Below are positions 32,151 to 34,106 of a stretch of DNA of 34,106 bases, in pieces. Position 1 is the stretch's first letter. Each line of letters opens with the position of its first letter. Source of the DNA: Fimbriimonadaceae bacterium (GTDB taxonomy: Bacteria; Armatimonadota; Fimbriimonadia; Fimbriimonadales; Fimbriimonadaceae); the NCBI GenBank assembly GCA_026129685.1, contig JAHCHO010000016.1, forward strand, positions 1 through 34,106, written 5' to 3'. The translations under genes and the position numbers were made by a program. The notes below the pieces were generated by a model. That model worked only from the letters and a program-made list of their open reading frames with translations. It had not been told where the DNA came from and did no database searches.

Positions 32151-33251
32151 GTGAAGACGCACCATAAGGCCCGTCTCGAACGACTCGCGGGCGAGGTCGC
32201 CGCGGCGGGAGCGGACGCTTTTCTCGCGTGGTCGCCGGTGGCGATGGGCTATCTGCACGGGCTGTTCGAGAGCGGCCACGAGCGGTTCCTGACCTTGGCC
32301 GTTCGGCACACCGGCGAGGTACGGCTAATCTGCCCGGCGCTGACGGCGACCCAGGCCTCGCGGTGCGGGGTGAAGGACATTCGCCCTTGGAAAGACGGGG
32401 AGGACCCGCTCGCCCACTTCCGGGACCTCGCTTCAGACTGGGGACTGCGTTCGGCGATCGTGGCGGTGGACGACGAACTGCCGGCGCACATGCTCCTCGC
32501 GATGCAGACGGAGTTGCCGGCGGCCCTGTTCAAGCCGGGGAACGCGATTCTGTCGAGCCTGATGCGCGTCAAGGACGCCGAGGAGTTGGACGCGATGCGG
32601 CGGGCGGCGCGGATCGCGGACGCCGCTTATCCGGCGGCCTTGGCGGCGCTCCGGCCCGGCACGACCGAGGTCCAGTTGGAGGGCGTGCTTCGCTCCGAGA
32701 TGCTGCGGCTCGGGGGGAAGCCGACCTTCGCGATCGTGGCGACAGGGGCGCTCGGCGCGGAGCCGCACCACCACAGCGACGAAACGGTGATCCGGCCGGG
32801 CGACGTGGTCATTCTCGATTTCGGCTGCGAGGTGGACGGCTACCAGAGCGACATCACCCGGGTGGCGGCCTGCGGCCGGGCACCGGAGGAGGCGCATCGG
32901 GTTTACGAGATCGTGCTCGCGAGCCACCGGGCGGGTCGGACGGCGGCGCGGCCGGGGGCGACTTGCGGGGCGGTGGACGCGGCCTCGCGGAGGGTGATCG
33001 AGCGCGCGGGCTACGGCGAAGCGTTCTTCCACCGGACCGGGCACGGCATCGGGATGCGGGGCCACGAAGAGCCGTACATCGTCGCGGGCAGCGAGGTCGT
33101 TCTCGAGCCGGGGCACTGCTTCAGCGTGGAGCCGGGGGTGTATCTCGAAGGGCGTTTCGGGGTTCGGATCGAGAACATCGTTACGGTGACGGAAAGCGGT
33201 TGCGAGAGCCTGAACGAGGAGCCCGCCGAACGGTTGCTCGAAGTGGGGTAG
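32151..33251 (+). CDS. M24 family Xaa-Pro aminopeptidase/dipeptidase
   Basis: A 366-residue cytoplasmic metallopeptidase. Residues about 5-130 are the creatinase-type N-terminal domain and 145-360 the pita-bread catalytic domain. All five metal ligands are present: D223 and D234 (LDFGCEVDGYQSD), H298 (RTGHGIG), E327 (VEPGVY) and E341 (RIENIV). The second histidine region HHHSD (206-210) is where Xaa-Pro enzymes keep a substrate-contacting residue. It removes or splits peptides with proline at the second position. It starts with GTG at 32151, 7 nt after a CATACT box. Substrate preference (aminopeptidase P or prolidase) cannot be told apart. Confidence 0.92.
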   Translation: MKTHHKARLERLAGEVAAAGADAFLAWSPVAMGYLHGLFESGHERFLTLAVRHTGEVRLICPALTATQASRCGVKDIRPWKDGEDPLAHFRDLASDWGLRSAIVAVDDELPAHMLLAMQTELPAALFKPGNAILSSLMRVKDAEELDAMRRAARIADAAYPAALAALRPGTTEVQLEGVLRSEMLRLGGKPTFAIVATGALGAEPHHHSDETVIRPGDVVILDFGCEVDGYQSDITRVAACGRAPEEAHRVYEIVLASHRAGRTAARPGATCGAVDAASRRVIERAGYGEAFFHRTGHGIGMRGHEEPYIVAGSEVVLEPGHCFSVEPGVYLEGRFGVRIENIVTVTESGCESLNEEPAERLLEVG

Positions 33252-33301
33252 CGCGGCCCCCCCCACTGGTTCTTCCCTTCCCTGCCCTCGCGACGCGACG
33301 A

Positions 33302-33331
33302 ACCGGAGGGCGGCTTTCGCCGCCCCCCGGT
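33302..33331. terminator. Bidirectional intrinsic-type terminator
   Basis: ACCGGAGGGCGGC (33302-33314) pairs with GCCGCCCCCCGGT (33319-33331) with one mismatch and a TTTC loop. A short T-rich stretch follows (CGTGTTTGCC). It sits between two convergent genes, the M24 peptidase and the small secreted protein, and can serve both. Confidence 0.65.
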
Positions 33332-33391
33332 CGTGTTTGCCAGAGGAGGTTCTTGGAGTAGGAGGGTCGGTTCACCCGAGGCGGGTTCGCG

Positions 33392-33979
33392 TCAGGACCG
33401 GACGATGGCGATCTGGGCGAGGTTGCTGTAGGTGCCGGGGCCGGTGCCGGGGTCCACGGTGATCTTGCGGGTGAGGTCGAGGCGGAGGAAGCCGTCGGTG
33501 GCGGCGGCCGGGAAGATCGGGCCGCTGGGCTCCATCACGTCGTTGATGTTGAAGGCGTGCATCAGGCCGGTGTCCCAGAGCAGGCCGTTGGTCGTGCCGT
33601 TGTAAATCGCGGCCTGGACGTCGAGCTTGATGGACTGGCTGCCGGTGACGGTGCCGCTGGTCTTGACCAGGTCGTCCCAGAAGCGGAAGTCCAGGGCGAG
33701 GGTCTCGTTGTGATAGAAGTTGATGTTCTGCATCTTGCTGTCGCTGCCGTTGCCCCAGCCGTCCACTTCCCACCAGACGCCGACGCAGCCGTTGACGTAG
33801 AGGTAGGGCTTGACGGTGACGGAGGTGGGGGTGTCCAGGTGGACGTAGCCGGCTCCGGAGAAGTCGGAGTCGACGCACCAGCTGCAGTCGTAGGTGAAGG
33901 TGCGCCACTGGGCGAGGGCGCCGGTGGACAGAGCGACGAGACCGAGAGCGATGGCGGAGATTCTTTTGAGACCGAACAT
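33392..33979 (-). CDS. Small secreted protein of unknown function
   Basis: A 195-residue protein with a strong signal peptide (residues 1-23, KRISAIALGLVALSTGALA). The mature part is rich in Thr, Trp, Tyr and Asn, and looks like a beta-sandwich. It has a CSWC pair near residue 32-35 and another Cys near 65, so a disulfide is possible. It resembles secreted Armatimonadota or Planctomycetes-type surface proteins in composition, but no PEP-CTERM or other sorting signal is present at its end (NLAQIAIVRS). The ATG at 33979 is preceded by AAAGGA at 11 nt, so this gene, unlike most here, probably has a normal leader. Confidence 0.65.
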   Translation of the reverse strand: MFGLKRISAIALGLVALSTGALAQWRTFTYDCSWCVDSDFSGAGYVHLDTPTSVTVKPYLYVNGCVGVWWEVDGWGNGSDSKMQNINFYHNETLALDFRFWDDLVKTSGTVTGSQSIKLDVQAAIYNGTTNGLLWDTGLMHAFNINDVMEPSGPIFPAAATDGFLRLDLTRKITVDPGTGPGTYSNLAQIAIVRS

Positions 33980-34028
33980 GACCGTTTGTTTCCTTTGCCG
34001 ACCCTTCTTCGGGGCCGTGCTCGATGGG

Positions 34029-34034
34029 ATTGTC
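34029..34034 (-). promoter_or_regulatory. Possible -10 box for the small secreted protein (GACAAT)
   Basis: GACAAT on the minus strand lies 49 nt before the ATG, giving a leader of about 42 nt that carries the AAAGGA site. No strong -35 box was seen. Confidence 0.35.
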
Positions 34035-34106
34035 CGTTCTCGGAGACGTTCGCGGAAGTCGCCTCTTCGGGGGTCGCCGGGACTAGGCTCGCAGGGGTGC
34101 CGGGTT

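Overview
The window is GC-rich, gene-dense chromosome from a diderm (two-membrane) bacterium. Signs of an outer membrane are a signal-peptide beta-barrel protein ending in Phe, a BcsB-like periplasmic protein and an AmpD-type amidase. Overall gene content and the very frequent -10 boxes set directly against start codons suggest a deep-branching phylum such as Armatimonadota (Fimbriimonas-like). That placement is an impression, because no rRNA or ribosomal protein is present. Genes are packed on both strands with many 1-10 nt overlaps.

Layout. (a) 1-531: the 3' end of a large serine recombinase gene runs into the 3' part of a tRNA-Ile(GAT) gene on the other strand, as expected for the end of an integrated element that lies to the left. 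(b) 652-1915: a SAM methyltransferase, then five tandem copies of a 53-bp repeat. (c) 1916-3156: a DinB-fold protein and an outer-membrane barrel protein, divergent. (d) 3196-8972: a surface-polysaccharide region. A BcsB-like protein and an NfrB/BcsA-like GT2 synthase with a HEAT-like tail (minus strand) diverge from a Wzm/Wzt-type ABC exporter (plus strand). (e) 8980-15261: purL, phoU and a minus-strand TPR / NAD kinase / OppF-like ATPase chain. (f) 15438-19615: a secreted VIT-VWA protein and a protein with a DUF2325-like C-terminus, preceded by two hairpins, one of which covers the ribosome binding site. (g) 19640-22579: the 5-oxoprolinase genes pxpB-pxpA-pxpC with a TauE/SafE permease, all overlapping. 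(h) 22644-26186: a GH127 glycosidase, ispG and queF. (i) 26257-30182: a membrane protein with two CrtO-like halves, an MGDG-synthase-like glycosyltransferase, an ArsR-type HTH fused to a cobalamin-binding module, and a TPR protein. (j) 30276-33979: an amidase with a golvesin-like domain, an M24 peptidase, a terminator and a small secreted protein.

How the genes may work together. Region (d) is probably a two-part glycan assembly and export system. Region (g) converts 5-oxoproline to glutamate and may include its own transporter. Region (i) is the most novel part: lipid or carotenoid-glycolipid type enzymes beside a B12-binding repressor that resembles the CarH/LitR light sensors but has a different DNA-binding domain and altered residues around the cobalamin. 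All functions were assigned by reading motifs; no database search was run.
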